In this document: piece by piece, positions 12,101 through 27,100 of the stretch | Layout: the number at the start of each line of letters is the position of its first letter | How positions within the stretch are numbered: the stretch's first letter is position 1 | Assembly (NCBI GenBank): GCA_003993805.1 | Contig: RSEF01000020.1 | Coordinates: 2,016,572-2,080,571 of the forward strand | DNA length: 64,000 bases | Reading direction: 5' to 3' | Origin: Himantopus leucocephalus | Lineage: Eukaryota; Chordata; Aves; Charadriiformes; Recurvirostridae | Notes under the pieces: generated by a model | What the model was told of the DNA's origin: nothing | The model's input: the letters and a program-made list of their open reading frames with translations, nothing else | Databases searched by the model: none | Position numbers and translations under genes: made by a program

Positions 12101-15100
12101 GCGTGTACGTGGGTCGGTAATGGGGTTTATCTTCTGACATCATTAGGATCTCTGACATTTCTAGCTTAGAAACAATAACTTGCCTTATCCGTCGTCATGT
12201 TTTTCTAATTAAAGACAAAGCTTGGTAAATATTTTTTAAATGATTGAATTTCCCAAGTATGGAAAACACATGTCGGGAGTCAGGCTGGCTGCGTCCAATG
12301 TGCCTTTTCCCATAGCGTCCCTTGGAGCACGCGAGTGCAAATACAGATTTAGAGCTGTGGGTGACAGGTTTATCTGGGATGATTGGCAAGGATTTATAAA
12401 CCAGGAGGGGATTTACTTCGCTCTCCCTCCCTCCTCTTCCCCCTTCTCTCCCCCCTTCCCCGACCCCCGTCTCAGAAATAGGAAATTGGGATCACATTAA
12501 ACCCTAATTGGTTTGGCTCCAGCGCTAGTTCGGTGGCTGCCAAATAGTTAATTTATTGCATGAGAGTTTGGCCATGTGTTGAGAGGCAAATTTGCTTGAA
12601 GCAAGAGATCTTTGTAAACTGTACATCCATTCCTGTGCCAGGTCCTGTTTCCAGCGGCACCGGAGCGGGATGCGGGAAGTGCTTTCCATACCCATCCCGG
12701 CAGGACGGCGAGGGGGGACCCTGCCACGGGGCTGCCGTTCTGCCTGCCTCGCTCCCCAGCCGAAACGCCGTCAGGAATAGTTGCCTCAAACAGCTTAAAG
12801 TGGTTTTAGCTGGGCTTGGCGATCGACACCTTGGAAACTGCCAGCTAGATAAGACGTGGGAGTCTCTCAAGAGAATAAATGCATCTGTTTGGGAGATAAC
12901 AGCAGGCCTGGGCTGTCACCGCGGAGCAGGGCCAGGTGGGGAGTCCCCGGGGGTGGCAAGATGGCTTTTTCTGGGTGATGTGAGGAGGGGCAAGCAGGAA
13001 GCAGGCGTAGCTGGCTGGCTTCCCATGGCCCCGCAGAAGCCCTTCTTGTTCCTGCCCTTCTCCATGAGCCGCTTGGGCCGGTGGCTGTCGGACATCCCAG
13101 ATTTGTCATCGCTTGCTGTTGGATCCCGGGCATATAGCTGCGTTCGGGTCCCATGAAGGTTTCTGGAGTTTGGGCTCCAGCAGAAGAGCTTGCATGGGCT
13201 TGAAGGACAAACAGCCCTTATTTAGGCTATCGCCGACACTGCGTTCACCAGCACTTGAAAGGCAGTGATTTGGACTAAAGAGGATGCTGCAGCCTGAGTT
13301 AGCGACTCTCACTGGTAGCGCGGCTCCGGTTTTGGAGTATGATTTGAAAGAAGCTGTGTAAGGAATAAATCCACGGCTGTGGCATTTTCTTTCATTTCTC
13401 GCTGAGTTAAATAACAAACTTTGTGTCAGGGAGCTGCTTCCAGCTCCGAGGCAACAGAATTATTACCGCCGCGCTCAGCGGCGCCCTTTCTGTGTCAGCT
13501 GCTATTTCCATTGTGAACTTGATACCTGAAGGCTCAATATTGTGACCCTTTAATTTTCAGCTACTAAAACGTACCATGCGAGTTGGCGAAAAGGGAAGAG
13601 CTCAGAGGGGAATTTGAAATAGTTATGCTGTGGGAGCAGTGTGTTTCTTTGGGTATTTCTTAAGTGCTGAGTGTTTAGGAGAAATTGATAGGTAGTAGCA
13701 ATGCACTCTTAGCAATACTTTCCCTTCTGTAGCTCTTGCTTCCTGGGATGTAATAAAATCTATTAAGTTCTATTTATGAACTAAGGCCCAATATAGTAAT
13801 AGTTTTATTGGGATAATTGTGGCTGTTCTACCGCTAATCAGAATACTGAACACTTCCAGGCGTACTGCAGAACCCAGGCTGTGTATTTAGGGGAGTGCAG
13901 GGTTGGCTTGGCCAAATGTTAGCCGCTTTTCCCGAGGAGTCAGGCAGACGTCGGTCCAACAAAAAAAAAAAGCCTGTATCAAGCCGAGCATCTTTGTAGG
14001 AAGGCAGCTCCTCTTGCCTGCGGCTGCCTCATTGGGTCTGTGCTGCCGTGGATTTGCCAGCCGTAGGATGGAGGTGCTAGCAGGGTTAGGCAGACCAAAG
14101 GGAGCCAGATTGGACAAGTATTGGAAGCAAACAGCGATGGTTTGTTTTGGAGAGCATCTTTTCATCCCGAGGTCCGAAGGCAGGTTAAACATTCATCAGG
14201 GAGCCACTCCCCGCTTTTGCATCTCCTGCTTAGTTTGAAATGCAGCCATTTCTGGGATGAGCTCCTGTAATTACTTCAAAGTACATCGTACTTCCACCGC
14301 TTTTGGCAGGAAGGAAGGAGGAATACTGTGCTCCATCGCCAGACAAAATAGAAGTCAACAACTGGGATTTTTCTCAAAGAGCGGATCTATCTTCTCTGCC
14401 ATTAAATCTGAGTTGGATGGAAGCCTTGTGCCCATTTTGCTTTTGCGATGCGAGTGTGGCGTTCTGCAGCACACAGCCCGTGTTCACACGAAGATTTAAA
14501 GCAGCAAATTCTAGCCAGAAATTCTTTCTAGTGCTTTGCTTTCCTTCTGCTGTTTGCTTCCCTCTTCGCACTACAGATGCTAATGGATCACCTTCCCGTG
14601 GTGAGTAACGATACAAGCCGTACTTTACGTTGTGCTGAGAAACTCTGTCATCTTCAGGAACGTTCTTTCAGAGATACATTCCCACTCCTAAACCGTCGCA
14701 GATCAGGCAGCTCTGAAAAACCTTCAAGCCTGGCGTGAGATCGTTTGTGTTGATCTAAACACCTACCTCCTGTTTGAGCCTGGGCACATACTTGAGTGTG
14801 TATCAGAGCTTGTGCCATGGTTGGGTGCACGTACAAGCCGATGCATCCAGGTTTCTGGCTTTCTGTGCATTCCCCACTCCCTTCTCCTTCCCCTTCATAG
14901 ATGGAAGTTGTATCAAACTTGACATCCTCATCACGGAGCCATCTGCTTCCCAGGACCGATATTTTTTTGCCAGGAGATCTGCTTAAAGATGGAGAGAAAA
15001 GGCAACAATCTTGAGGATGGCTCTCAGAAAAAAGAATACAGCAAATTTGCAGCAACCACGAAGCAAACTAGTTTAGCAGATCTGGGAGAGCATCCCTGGG

Positions 15101-18100
15101 ACCTTCACAGAGCTGAGATGGTTCAGGGCTGTGGAACGGAGAAGCACAGAGGCAGGAACAGATCCTTAACCTGGTCTTTGCTGTCATTCAGGTATCCATT
15201 TCTCCAGCCAAGCCACCCCTCAGCTATGAAGTTGTACACAGAGAGGAGAGGCGAGAATTTACAGACACAGGCAGTGTCTTGTTCATAGGGCTTGTAAATC
15301 TGACTGCGCGGTATCAGGGACTGCAAATCAGCATCACACAAAATTGACTTTTTGGTGGATTCCCTGCATCCATTTACTACTGTTCCTTTACTCCTCTGCT
15401 GCAAAATACCTGACTCCAGATTACTGCCCTTGGTCCACCTGAGTCTCCACATTTCAGAATACACTGGTTGGTGCCTTTTATTCCCCCAGGGGATGATTTT
15501 TTCTGTCAAAGTGTGGTCTGCCCTCTGTATCTAGGTGTACCGAGCACCTAGAAGTTAATTTGATGGAATCTTCTTAGGAGGAAACTTTGACAGCAGCAGA
15601 TACCCATCTGTTGGAAAGCTTATGGAAACCTTGCAAAGGGAGCGGCAGAGGCGACCTGCACCCGCTTTGATTTTAGCATTGCCATCCCTACCGTCCATAT
15701 CTAACAGCACCTGCTTGGCCTTGTACTGGGTTTGCACTGTGGTACTCGGAAAATGTCCACAGGTACTTGTCTGTCCTTTTCCTTCTTGAATGTTTGTCTC
15801 ATTGAACAAATCTTTTTTTTTTTCCCTCCTGTGTAGTATTGATTTTAGCAAGAGGAAAAATAAAACCTCTTTGAGCATGTGAATGGGTAAACAACTATCA
15901 GAGTACACAAACTGTCGGGCAGGTAATTTTTAGATGTTTCTTGATTTGCCTGCTACCAGTTTTATTTAAATGTTAAGTCTTAAGTCACTCTAGCTACTGT
16001 GTTCATCAGGTTTTATTTCCCATTTAATACTTACAGCAGTTTCCCTCGAGCCCTGTACCTCTAATTAAGAAAGCTAAGTTTGATATAAAGTTAATGGAAT
16101 GAAAATTGCTGTATTTTTATGGTAAAACGTGCTCGCAAAAAAAAAAACCCCACGTTTGTAGACTCAGTCACTACTCCTAAACGTTGTTTACTACATCTCC
16201 TTGATCCTTCATCAGTGCTGATGACTTTTCTGATGGTGTATGGACAGTTGAGCATCAGAGAAAGAGGGGAGATTTAGATTCGGTATGAGGAACAAATTCT
16301 TTCCTGTGCGGGTGGTGAGCCCCTGGTGCATGTTGCCCAGAGAAGCTGTGGCTGCCCCATCCCTGGAGATGTTCAAGGCCAGGTTGGACGGGGCTTGGAG
16401 CAACCTGGGCTGGTGGGAGGTGTCCCTGCCCAGGGCAGGGGGGTGGAATGAGATGATATTTAAGGTCCCTTCCAACTCAAACTATTCCATGATTCTATGG
16501 TCTTGTCTGTGCAGAAATTCTTGCCTTCAGTCTCATAGATAGTTTGATTGGCATAGGATCTCTGCTTTCCCTTTTGCATGTGTCAGTAAGGATTGCCTCA
16601 GTTCCCACCAGCACTGCACTTTTAGCTGTCCTGCCAGTGTTCTTGGTGGTGTAAGGTCACTCAGGAAGCCCTGGAGAACCTGGCAGCACCGCATGGAGCT
16701 GGTCCTGCTTCGGGTGGACTCCGGGCAGACATGACCCAGCTGTCATCCGGGCTCTGAGAGCCCCATTCAGTGAAAGCCCTTTGTTATTTCAGGAATAATA
16801 CATACACCAGGTGACCGGTGAGTGAGCCCTGTTAGGAACAGCCACCGGAGGGGCACCTCCCCGTGCTGTACCGCTGGGCTGCAGCAGTACCTGGGTGCCT
16901 CCCCAAACACACCAACCGTCCCGCTCTGCCCTGCATGAAGCCTGCCTTGGCACAATTTTGCAGCAAGTTGCCTTTTTTACTCCTTTATGCTGGATTTCTA
17001 CAGCCGTTGCTGGTCCTCCCAGTCTGAAGGCCAGGGAGATGCCTGTTCTCCAGAGAGCCCCAAAGAAAAGCAAAAAAACCCCCAGATGGATCGAGGAGCG
17101 GTGGCATGCATGGGCTTTTTCAGGTGGCCGTGTAGCCTTCTATCTGCTGACTCTGCTTCTCCAACGTGGGGTGAGTCTGTAGATCAGCAGGAACAACCGA
17201 GGTGAGGACAAACCAATGGACAGATCTGCCTGCCTACACGCAGCATGCCAGGAATTTAAATGTGTCACCGCTGGTACTGTCCAAATGGCTGTGCTTCTCC
17301 GAGCAGCGGCTCCGTGAATGGAGATGCACCTCTTCGCACCTGTTTTATAACACAGAAGCAGAATATTCGGGGCATCCAAATAGTTTATACCCCGACAGAC
17401 AAATTCTGGCAGTGGGAGCGTGAGTTTCCATCTCATTAAGCTGTTGGCAAAGCTCTGGTAATTCCAGTCACTGATACAGCGCAGGAATTATCCTGCAACA
17501 CGACTGGTTGTGTCAGGTCAGAGCATCACTGTTTTTTCTCAGCAGTTGCATGTTTATACTTGAGGGCAAACGAAAGTGTTGAAATGTCAATTCATTGGGT
17601 TCTTCTCTGGTGCCAGAGCAAGGTCTCGCGAGGTCACAAAACAAGTGCCTGAGGATTTTTGTACAATGAGCATAAAGTGGATTTCTACACCTAAGCTGTA
17701 ATGAGGAATTGTTTTCAAATTCAGTGGTTTTTTTAAATGCAAAACGTGGCGCTGATTCTCAGTTTTGCAGTAGCTTGAAGGTTCAGCTTGGTGGTCACGA
17801 GCTCAATGGCAGCCCAGGTTGGCTTTGACAAAGTTCCTGCCATCTCACAGCTGTTTGTCGGTCTGTATGAAATCAGCTGGCGGCTTTGGTCCACTTTCTT
17901 GGGGACAGGTTGACTATACCTCGGTCGGTCCCTTTTTTGGCATGCAGGAGGTGTGCTGTGAGTTGGGCGAGCTGGAGATTGCGGTGTCCTCTGGCTTCTC
18001 CGGCAGGCAGAGGATGAGGCATGTTGTTGAAGGGGTGGCACGCAGATGTCAACAGGCATGGGAAATTTGCCTCCAGTGCTGTTACAGATTTTACGGTGTC

Positions 18101-21100
18101 TTGCAAACAAGAAAGAGCAGTCTGCTCTCCCTGCCTCGTGTTATGTTACACAGCTTGAGACAGGCGCATACAAAATTCATTTTAGAGGTCCGTCGTCCAG
18201 TCCCAGAGACTAAGGAATGTTTTAGTAGGGCTTTTATAATATTTATATGCTTTATCAAAGGTCTTATTGTTTCCTCGTTACAGCAGGATTATCCCTTTGG
18301 GATTAGCTGTTCTGCATGGGTCAAGAAGACAACCACACTCCGTTTTCACAGTAAACTTCTCCTGCCTGCAGAGATGCACTGTGAAGCGGCCGAGGCAATG
18401 GGGAGGCTGAGTACCCAGGAGACAGAGGGATGGAAATGGGACCCAAGAGGGGCTTTTACAAATGTGGGTTGGATTGGACTCGACCCTTGAACACATGGAA
18501 GAGTTTTAGTGGGCCACACCTCTGGCATTTCTTACCATTCAAAGATCTCATCTCCAACACTCCTGGCATTTAACAGCCTCTGTCATTGGTGCCAACCTTA
18601 GGGGGTGAATTTGCAGCTTTTCCATATGCTGAAACAAGCAGGGAAGAAAACCTTTTAATTTGTGCAAGTGTCTTCTATAGTCAGTACGAGTCGACCCCGC
18701 AGGCTTTCTTGAACTAATTCCTCTCAGCCTGACTTTGCAAGATCTAATTTTTGCGCTCAAATTATCTCCTTTCTTCCAAAAGTTTATTACATCTCATGGA
18801 TTTTTTTTTTTCCCTGTATGACTATGATTCTGAATTAGGTTCAAGTCGTCTAAAAATCACTGCTAAGTAACAGATAACTTGTTTTACTGATGCTGTAGTG
18901 TCCAGACATTTGGAGCCTATTGGGAAGTGGTTTTGTTTGGGTTTTAAGTGCACTGTCTGTCTCTACAGTTTGTAATCGCAGGGTTGCATATTCTTGTGTT
19001 CCTAATATAAACATTGTCATCGCTGAACAAGGACTTGCAGGAAAATGGTGAAAGGAAATGCTGAAGCAGCACTGCTAATCAGGTAGATGTATTACACTGC
19101 TGTTTAGTTGTGAGAATCTCCAAGAAGAAGAATGAACTCCTGGACTAGAAGCCTGCTTAGACTGCAGTATTGACGTGAAGAGAGGTGTTATTTGAAATGG
19201 CTGCTTGAAAAAGCTCTCAGAAAACCGGTTTAGTACTTCTCTTGCTCTTCTCATAATGATATTCCCTAGAGGATATGTATGTCATCTATTAATACTGCCA
19301 TCAATACTGCCCTGGGCTGTGCTGGGTCCCACCAGCAGCGCTGGTTGGGTTGCTGCAACCCAAAGCTGCAACTGGTTGTAAGTACATGATCGTGGGGCAT
19401 CCAATGGTGGTCTACAGCCATGAGTAGGACCGGTGGCATATCTGTCATTCATCTCTTCCACCATGTTTCAGGTTTTTCCTGGTGGCCGGTGAGTGGAAAG
19501 CTGACCATGGTCATTAACCGTACACAAATGAGTCATGCTGAACTCAAAACTCAGCATTTCAGGTTACTTGGACTCAAAAGAGCCAGGTTATTAACTACAA
19601 ACGCAGCCTTTATAATCCAAATACTGATATGGCCTTAAGTAGGGCAGGAGCTGCTGTAACTCTAATCTCCCCCTGCAACGCGGGCCAGGTGTTTGCCTTT
19701 CACTGCAGCTGCTCCATCTGCAGAACCAGGTGGAGACGTTGAGGACCCTCGGCAAAACACAGCTGGGAAAAGTTAAGAGCAGCCCCAGAAGGTGCTGGTT
19801 CACCTGGGCAGAGCACACCCCGAAGCAGAATCGCCGGGGATAAACACGGCTGCACCTCAGCAACAGCTCTGGGTAGGATTAATGCAATGAAAAGGAAGTA
19901 CGCTTGAGCTGGTTTATTTATTTTTTTTCTCAGTAGTAAGGCAGCCAAACCAAATCGGCTATTTCCAGAATGCTGCCTTTTAACTGCCTGTGCCATCAAA
20001 TCCAACTGCACTTTGGAGAAGCTTTGCTGATGAGCATCTCTTTTTCATCTCCTACTCCAGGTTTTTATTATTGTTTTTTAAATTAAGATGTTTCTTTCTT
20101 ATTTTTTCCTCTGAGATTTTTTTTTTTAATAACTCATGGTGTAGAAAATCAAGATTTTGACAGCTGTTGAAGTTTCAAGTTTAGTAAATCGGAGTTTAAA
20201 ATTGAAGGTAATTTTTGGCCTCTTCCTCTTTCCCCCGTGTGCATGTTAATTAACTTTAACATAGAGACATTTCACTTCTTTTAGCTCTTGGCCGTTGTCT
20301 GAACACGTACGTCCGGTGTGTGGGGTGGAGGACCTCCGTCTTCTTTGATGTCATGCTGTCACCAAACCCTCTTTTCAGTCTATTGAAAAATCTTCTCTTT
20401 GAACCCTCTTGAGTGTTTTTCAGCGTATTACTCACCAGGTCTGTGGGAGCAGGCAGAGGCAGGGGGTGCTGGGTGTGCACGAAGCAGAGCAGGGTGCTGA
20501 GCACTGCAGGGAGCTTGTCGAGAGCGCAGGATGTGAGCGGATCCCCCTCTCCCCTCCATAGAAATGATAAGGGATCCGATGGCTCCTGTCCCTTTGTGCA
20601 GGATGGTGCCACCTGGATGTAAAACACTTGGATAAAAGGCAGGCAACTCCTCGGTAATGGTGTGTTTCCTCCGAAGCACTTAGGATAGAAAAATAAGTTT
20701 GGGGAACTTTGCATGACCCTCTCCTCCCCATCTTTCTGACTCCATTTGGAGTTTTGTCGTTAATGCTGCTGGGTTGACATGGAAAGAGTTCGAATGCCCA
20801 GGGAATGAGTGGAAATGTGCACCTCTGGGTGAGGTGAATCTGTGCTGGGGGCAGCCCCGGCTGGAAGTGTTGGGTGCAGACATGGTGGTGTTGGAGGGAG
20901 CTGCTGCCCCCAGCTGTTATGGGCCTTCTCTTTACCTGCGTTGGTCTCAAGCTTTTGCACGTTAAATCCTGAAAGTTTTTAAGGGTGCGTGGGTTGTGTG
21001 CTTTGTCAGCCTGGTTTTCTTTATCTGTCTCTCTTGGGAGAAGCTAGCTGTATTTTTTTGAGACTTGATGTTCTGTACCTTTTGTGTTTTGATGAATGAG

Positions 21101-24100
21101 TTTGTTTCAGAAGAATCTTCTGATTGAATCATTCTCCTGTTGGAGAATGTCCATTTGTCAAGACAGAAACTTTCCCTGGGACCAATACATGCTCAGGATA
21201 TCAGAAACCACCCTAGGAGCTCTGTAATTGTATTTACTAAACTGTACAACATGGCCTAAATAAATATTTACTGATTTAAATATGGTTCTTTGGCATCTTG
21301 GTAGAGCGCTGGCTGCTTGACCTTTGGCTGTCCCGATGTCTCCTTGTTTTGTGTAATTTTTGAAAGAGGGATGGGGTTTTTGTTTGGTTTTGGGTTTTTT
21401 TAATAACCATATGGAAGGGGAAGATTTTAAGTCCAGGTTTCCCAGGATGGGGCTGTTTCTGCCCAGGCCTCCTGCTTGCTGAAGGCAAGAAATGACGTCC
21501 TCAGCTCAAGGTTTAGCATTAGAAGTTTTATTCTGACAATGTGGCTTTTCTGCAGGGGGAAGTTGCTGTGAAACTGGAGGGAGAATTTGCTGCAGTAATG
21601 CTGTCCACAGAGATGCTCACGGTGCCAGAGCACCTCTGTGCGAACCAGCTTTCAGCGCTTCCCTTCCAGCAGGGCTCCGAGGTGGCACCGCTGCCAGAGA
21701 TCTGCTCTGCAGCTGGCACCGTCCTGCTTCGGGGTGAAAGCCAGCCACCTCTGTCTACGCTTTCTGGTTATGGGCTGTGGTTTCACCATCACCCAAACCT
21801 TTCTGGTGGCTGTGGAGAGGAGGGGGCTTGATCTGAGGTTGAGCTTGGAGGGGAGGATGGATGCTTGTAGATCCTGGCAGGTTCTGGTGGATCCAGCAGT
21901 ACAAGCAGACACCACTATCGTCCCATGGGTGCACTTGTTGGGAGGGAAGGGGCCACCCCAGTGTGACCGTGGGCCGAGCTTGGCTGCTGACCCTTGGAGG
22001 AACAGTGTAATGGGAATGACAAGGGATTTGGATCGGAGGAGAAAAATTCATGTTAGTGCCTGACTATAGTTTGTTTTTTTTTTTTTATCCTCTTAAAATT
22101 CTTCTCTTTCTTTGAAGTGTGAATCCCAGATGCTAAAAAAGTATTTTTCCAGCCATGGCTATGCTGTCTTGCTGTGTATTTTCCACCAAATTGCTGAATT
22201 ATTGTTTTCCTTCTGGCCTTCATTTTTTTTTCATAGCTTTATCTTTTTGTGTGGATGTTTTACGTGGCTAAAACTTGTTCCTGTCTAGCATACCAATCTG
22301 AGAACTCCCACGTGAGACAACGTCCCCACCGAGCTATCGCATAGGACAGGAATGCTGGCTTTTTTTCCTGGAAACTTGTAAACATGAACTTCCTGTTGAC
22401 ACGAGCTGTAAATCTGCAAATAGGCTCTGCTTCCTACAGAAGATTAAGGTAATAAAATTTCAGGTCCTGGTTCACGGCACCTGGTCCTCCTCGAGCCGTG
22501 TCCAAGCACCCCAGAGGCAGTGGAAGCACAGGGGCACAGGAGTCAGCCTGCTGGTTGCTCTGCACCTCTGGAAATGAGGTCTTTTTCTATTATTTTTTCC
22601 CCTTTTCTGTACCCGAATATGGATACAATCCTAATAGAAGTCAGGTGGAGAATCTCAAAAACCTAATGACTCTAAAATGATGCTTCGTTGCTTGTTTTCT
22701 CCTTGCCTCTCCCACCACAGAGCCGATCTTCAGTTTTGGGGAGTTAACTCTATCCTACATCTAAAACAGGCATTTTTGGATGATGGCCACATTTTGGCAT
22801 CTGTTAGAAGACTTTGCATGTTACCACCCATGTCACTGTTATTTCTGCCTCCGAGAGGAGACCTGGTGGGACACGTAACCCACACCGGTTGTTGGTTTTC
22901 CCTTTCACTCTTCTGCTTTTCATGCAGTGGAAGCTCGTGAGCCCCGTCCTGCATGGGGCTGGAGACCTGACCCGGGGGCTGGGGGCTCCCGACAGCAGCC
23001 GTCCGCTCTTCTGCGGTGTAACGTCGATCCAACGTGAAGCTAGCAAGCCATGTGCTTTACCTTCCTTCTCCCAACGCCAAGGCAAGCATCCCCGCAGCCC
23101 ACTGGGAGAAGAGGCAGCAGCACACAGAGAATAGCTGCCTGGTTCCCCGTGCCGTGTGTTTTTTTTGGAGGCTGATGCATGCTTTATTTCTGGGTAGGTA
23201 GCAGGGGCAGGTGGCTGAGCTTGCCAGATGCTGTGGGCTTATAGTGGTTGCACACAACCATGCTGATCTTCAGGATCAACTGTTGGGGATGCTGGGGCTT
23301 CTCTGTGCTACCAGGGAAGGGATGGAGGCAGGCAAAGGGCTGGGAGATAGTGGAAGCAGAGAGTGGAGAAGGGAAGCAGAAATAAGGCGAAAAAAGAGAT
23401 CAAAAGGATGGTAGTGGAAAGGGAAAAAAAGGATATGGAAAAGGAAGGAGGAGTGGTTACAGGACATGGGAATGAGGAGCAATGGGCAGGGTAAAAGGAA
23501 GATCTGGATGGAAGCTGGACTGTCTTAATAAGTATCCCATTAATTAATACTTTCTCATGCGGCAGCACTGGGGTGTGGATGAAATCCAGCCCTTCTCAGC
23601 CTGACCTCCGCACTCTCCTCGCTCACCGCCGTGCTGGTTTCTCCTTGGCTTCCCGCCCTAAGCGAAACCGCAACCTTTCCGACTTCTCCGGGCAGAATGA
23701 AAGGCACATGGCAGCGGTGTAAGAGGAGCCTCTCGCAGTCGTCTGCGCTTGGGTGGGCGTGCTGGTTCTTTCGTAAACTAATAGCTCCCAGCAGTGCTAC
23801 TAAATCAGACTTGGTGGAGCCGGGAGCGGAGAGTTGGAATGCCGGGCCAGACGCAAAGGGCTGCCTTGGGTTGCTTCTTTCTTTTTTTTTTTTTTCCCCT
23901 TCTATGAGAGCCTGTCCCTGGATCTGCTATTANCAACTGACAGCAGGAGAGGGAGCTGGCAAGGATGGGCTTTGCAAAGAAAAACAAATAAAAAATAAAA
24001 ATAACCCCCCCAAAAATACACCACCCCCACCCCCCCCAAACCCATTTAAAACATAATTTTTGTTGTTGTTTGGCAAGGTAGAATGAGAGGGAGCCTCGTT

Positions 24101-27100
24101 CAGTGCTAAACCTGCAAAGCCAACAAACTGGGTTGCTACTGGAAAGCCCTGCTTAAAATCCTGAACTGGTGGTTATACTGGGTAAAATGAACATAACTGA
24201 GGATTTTTATTTTTTATCCTTTTAAAGCATTTTAAAGGATGGCTGTGGTTTGGGTGAGAAATTTAGATTATTTTTTTGTTTTAAATCAAGGTTACCAGGT
24301 TAGTCACAACTAATTATGGAGAAAATAAACCTCCTTTGGTGGCTGTCCGATGGCAAGATGTGTCTAGGGAATGGGATGGGGAGGTGCCACCTCCTCTGAA
24401 GGGCCAGGCAAGGACCAGAGCCCCAACAGCCCTGTCCCAGGGACCGGAGGGGAGGGAAGCGCAGGGTGAAGGGGGCAAAAAGGCTTCTGTTAAAGGAGCC
24501 CAAGATAAAGAGAGAAAAGCCGTTATCAGGGGAAAAGCCACAGCCAGGAGGAGGGAGGTCACCGGTGGAGGGAGGTGCAGGAAGCAAGCTGGGGCGTAAT
24601 GACCCTGCTGCAGGGAAGGGGCTTGGGATCCATCACATGCGTTTTATTGCTCATATTTTTCTTTGTAAATGCTGCCCTTCATGGGCCGAGAACAAATGCT
24701 CATGTCTTGCTTTGATAAACTTTAATGTGTGCTTTCTTAATTGTTAAAAGGTCTTCCACAGGGGAGGTGGTGGGGAGCACTGGGGAGCCCAGAGCGGGGT
24801 GTCTGATGTGAGACACGGCTCTCAAAGCACATCGTCTCACCTGAAAAAGGGAGGATTTCTGCCTGCACAGCTTGTCTGCACCATAAACACAGGCTCAAGG
24901 GGATGGCCCTGTAAGGACTTGGGCAGGTAACTGGGTTTCCTAAAGTAGCAGGGAGGTGCCCGAGTCAGCTGCAGCAGAGAGCTTCCAAAGCCAGAAAGGC
25001 TCCTCGTCCCCCACCTGGGGTGTTGGGCAATTAAAGATGAGGGTCACCAAAATTACAAGTAGAGGGGAGTGGACGTATGGATTTTAACAAGTCTCTGTAA
25101 TCGAATGGCACTGCTATTGATCTGGAAAATATTGTCAAGCTGCAGAGCTGTTGGACTGGACTTAATCCTCTGCAGGCTGGGTTTTACTCTCTCCAAATAG
25201 GATTACTCATTTTTTCCATATTTCTGTGTTTGGTTTAAATACCCGTGACAGCTACAGAGGCTTGGATTTCTAATCAGAGCAAGGGTGTTAGATTTAGGAA
25301 TCGGTGTGTTGTTTTGGGGGGGATTTTTTTTGTATGGGACGTCAGTTCCTGGGTGCTTTTTCTTTACATATGCGGTCATATAGCAGGAATAAGGTGGCTT
25401 TTGCTTAGGTGTGTCCTCCCAGCCCTAAATCAGTGGCCGGAAGTAAAGTTTCAGTAACTTCTTTAGGTTGTGCTTAATTCCCTGCTGCACCTTTGCTCCT
25501 ACTGTTTTTTTGCAGTGCCTAATCTTAGTTCTTCTGGGTGTAAATTCTGCCAACTCAGTTAAGGCCAACTTTTAATGTTTTTCCCCCTCTCTGTGCACTA
25601 TTGAAATGGCACAAAAGCCAAACACTACTCACCTTCACTCCTGAAGGAGGCAATATGATTAGATTTACTTGACAAATTAAGCTTGTTAACATAATCTGCC
25701 ATGTGCTAATTTAAATAATGGGTGTATTGAAAAGAGGATGTTTGTTAAATGTGATAAATTTCCTAGGAATGGAGAGGTCTAATCTCTGTTGGGGGGGGTT
25801 GCATGCCTGCCTCTCTGCTGAGCTTGAACTCAAGTGAGTGAGCCTCCCCTGCAGACCCACCAGCATCGCTTCAAAGGGAGCAGTCCCTTCTTGGCTCTGC
25901 TGACTTGTAAGTAAGGCATAAAGAAGGCAATAAAATGTTTGACTTTCCTGCCAGACCTGAGCCTGGAGGAGGAGGAGGATCCCAATTGGTTTCCATCAGA
26001 TTCCAGTTAGCATGAATTTACGGTTTCCACTTAGCCTGATAAATGGCTTTGGCTGCCTTGGTGCATTTGGATTTATTTTTCTGGGCGATGGAAAGTGGTC
26101 AGCTTGAAAAGGCAAAGGCTTTCCAGGGTTGCTGTGAATATGAGTGAAGCTTCTTTCCAAGGTAAGAACACAGCAGGCAAAAAAATAAAGCCACGGCGCA
26201 TCATGGAATATGGGTGGAATTGACGAGAAATCAGAAGTTGTTTGGGTCTCCTGTGCTTGCTGTGGCAATAGGCTGTGATAGGCATAAAAATTCCACTGGA
26301 AACTGGAAAAATTCTTCAGATTTCCTCACTTTCCTCAGAAACCACACTTAGCAGCAGGTATCAATAGCTCCCAGTGTTCAAACTTTGTTTGCATCGTTCT
26401 TTCCATGGAACATTCCCATGAGAAGACAGCAGAAGCAGATTAATGCGGCGCGCCGGGGAAAGCAGTTTTCCCCGTGCTGCCTGCAATCCTCTGTCTTCCA
26501 CTGTAGTGGTGATGTCTGGGTTATAAAATCTATTTTAATGCATATTTGAGGAGCCTCTCGGTTACGTGCAGGTGCTGCTGGAGGTCAGTAGATGACGTGT
26601 CTCGGTGTCTTGTATTAGTGCGTTGCCTCTGCTTCCCCCTGCTCTGTTTGCAAAGGCGGTGGCTGAGCAGGGAATGGCATGTGGGATGCTCTCTCCTGGC
26701 TCGCTTGGCAGTAAGGGGAGCTGCTGCATCGGCACTGCTGGAGAGACTGGCTGATGGTGGCATGCTTCCCCACCGCTCCGCGGACCTTGCCTCTGCCAGC
26801 GGTGAGCTTAGGGATGAGCCGTGGTTTGGGCGAGCTTAGGGATGTGTGCTCACAGCCCAGAAGGTCACCCGTATCCCGGGCTGCATCCCCAGCAGCGTGG
26901 CCAGCAGGNNNNNNNNNNNNNNNNNNNNNNNNNNNNNNNNNNNNNNNNNNNNNNNNNNNNNNNNNNNNNNNNNNNNNNNNNNNNNNNNNNNNNNNNNNNN
27001 NNNNNNNNAGTGATAGGATGAGGGGGAATGCCTTCAAACTGGAAGAGGAAAGATTTAGAATAGATATTAGGGAGATTTTTTTCACTATGAGGGTGTTGAG

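Noticed and set aside
20432..20950. A 172-codon minus-strand frame in intron 1
   Set aside because: No recognisable domain, no conserved composition and no promoter. Overlapping frames on the other strand are of similar length, as expected by chance in this sequence.
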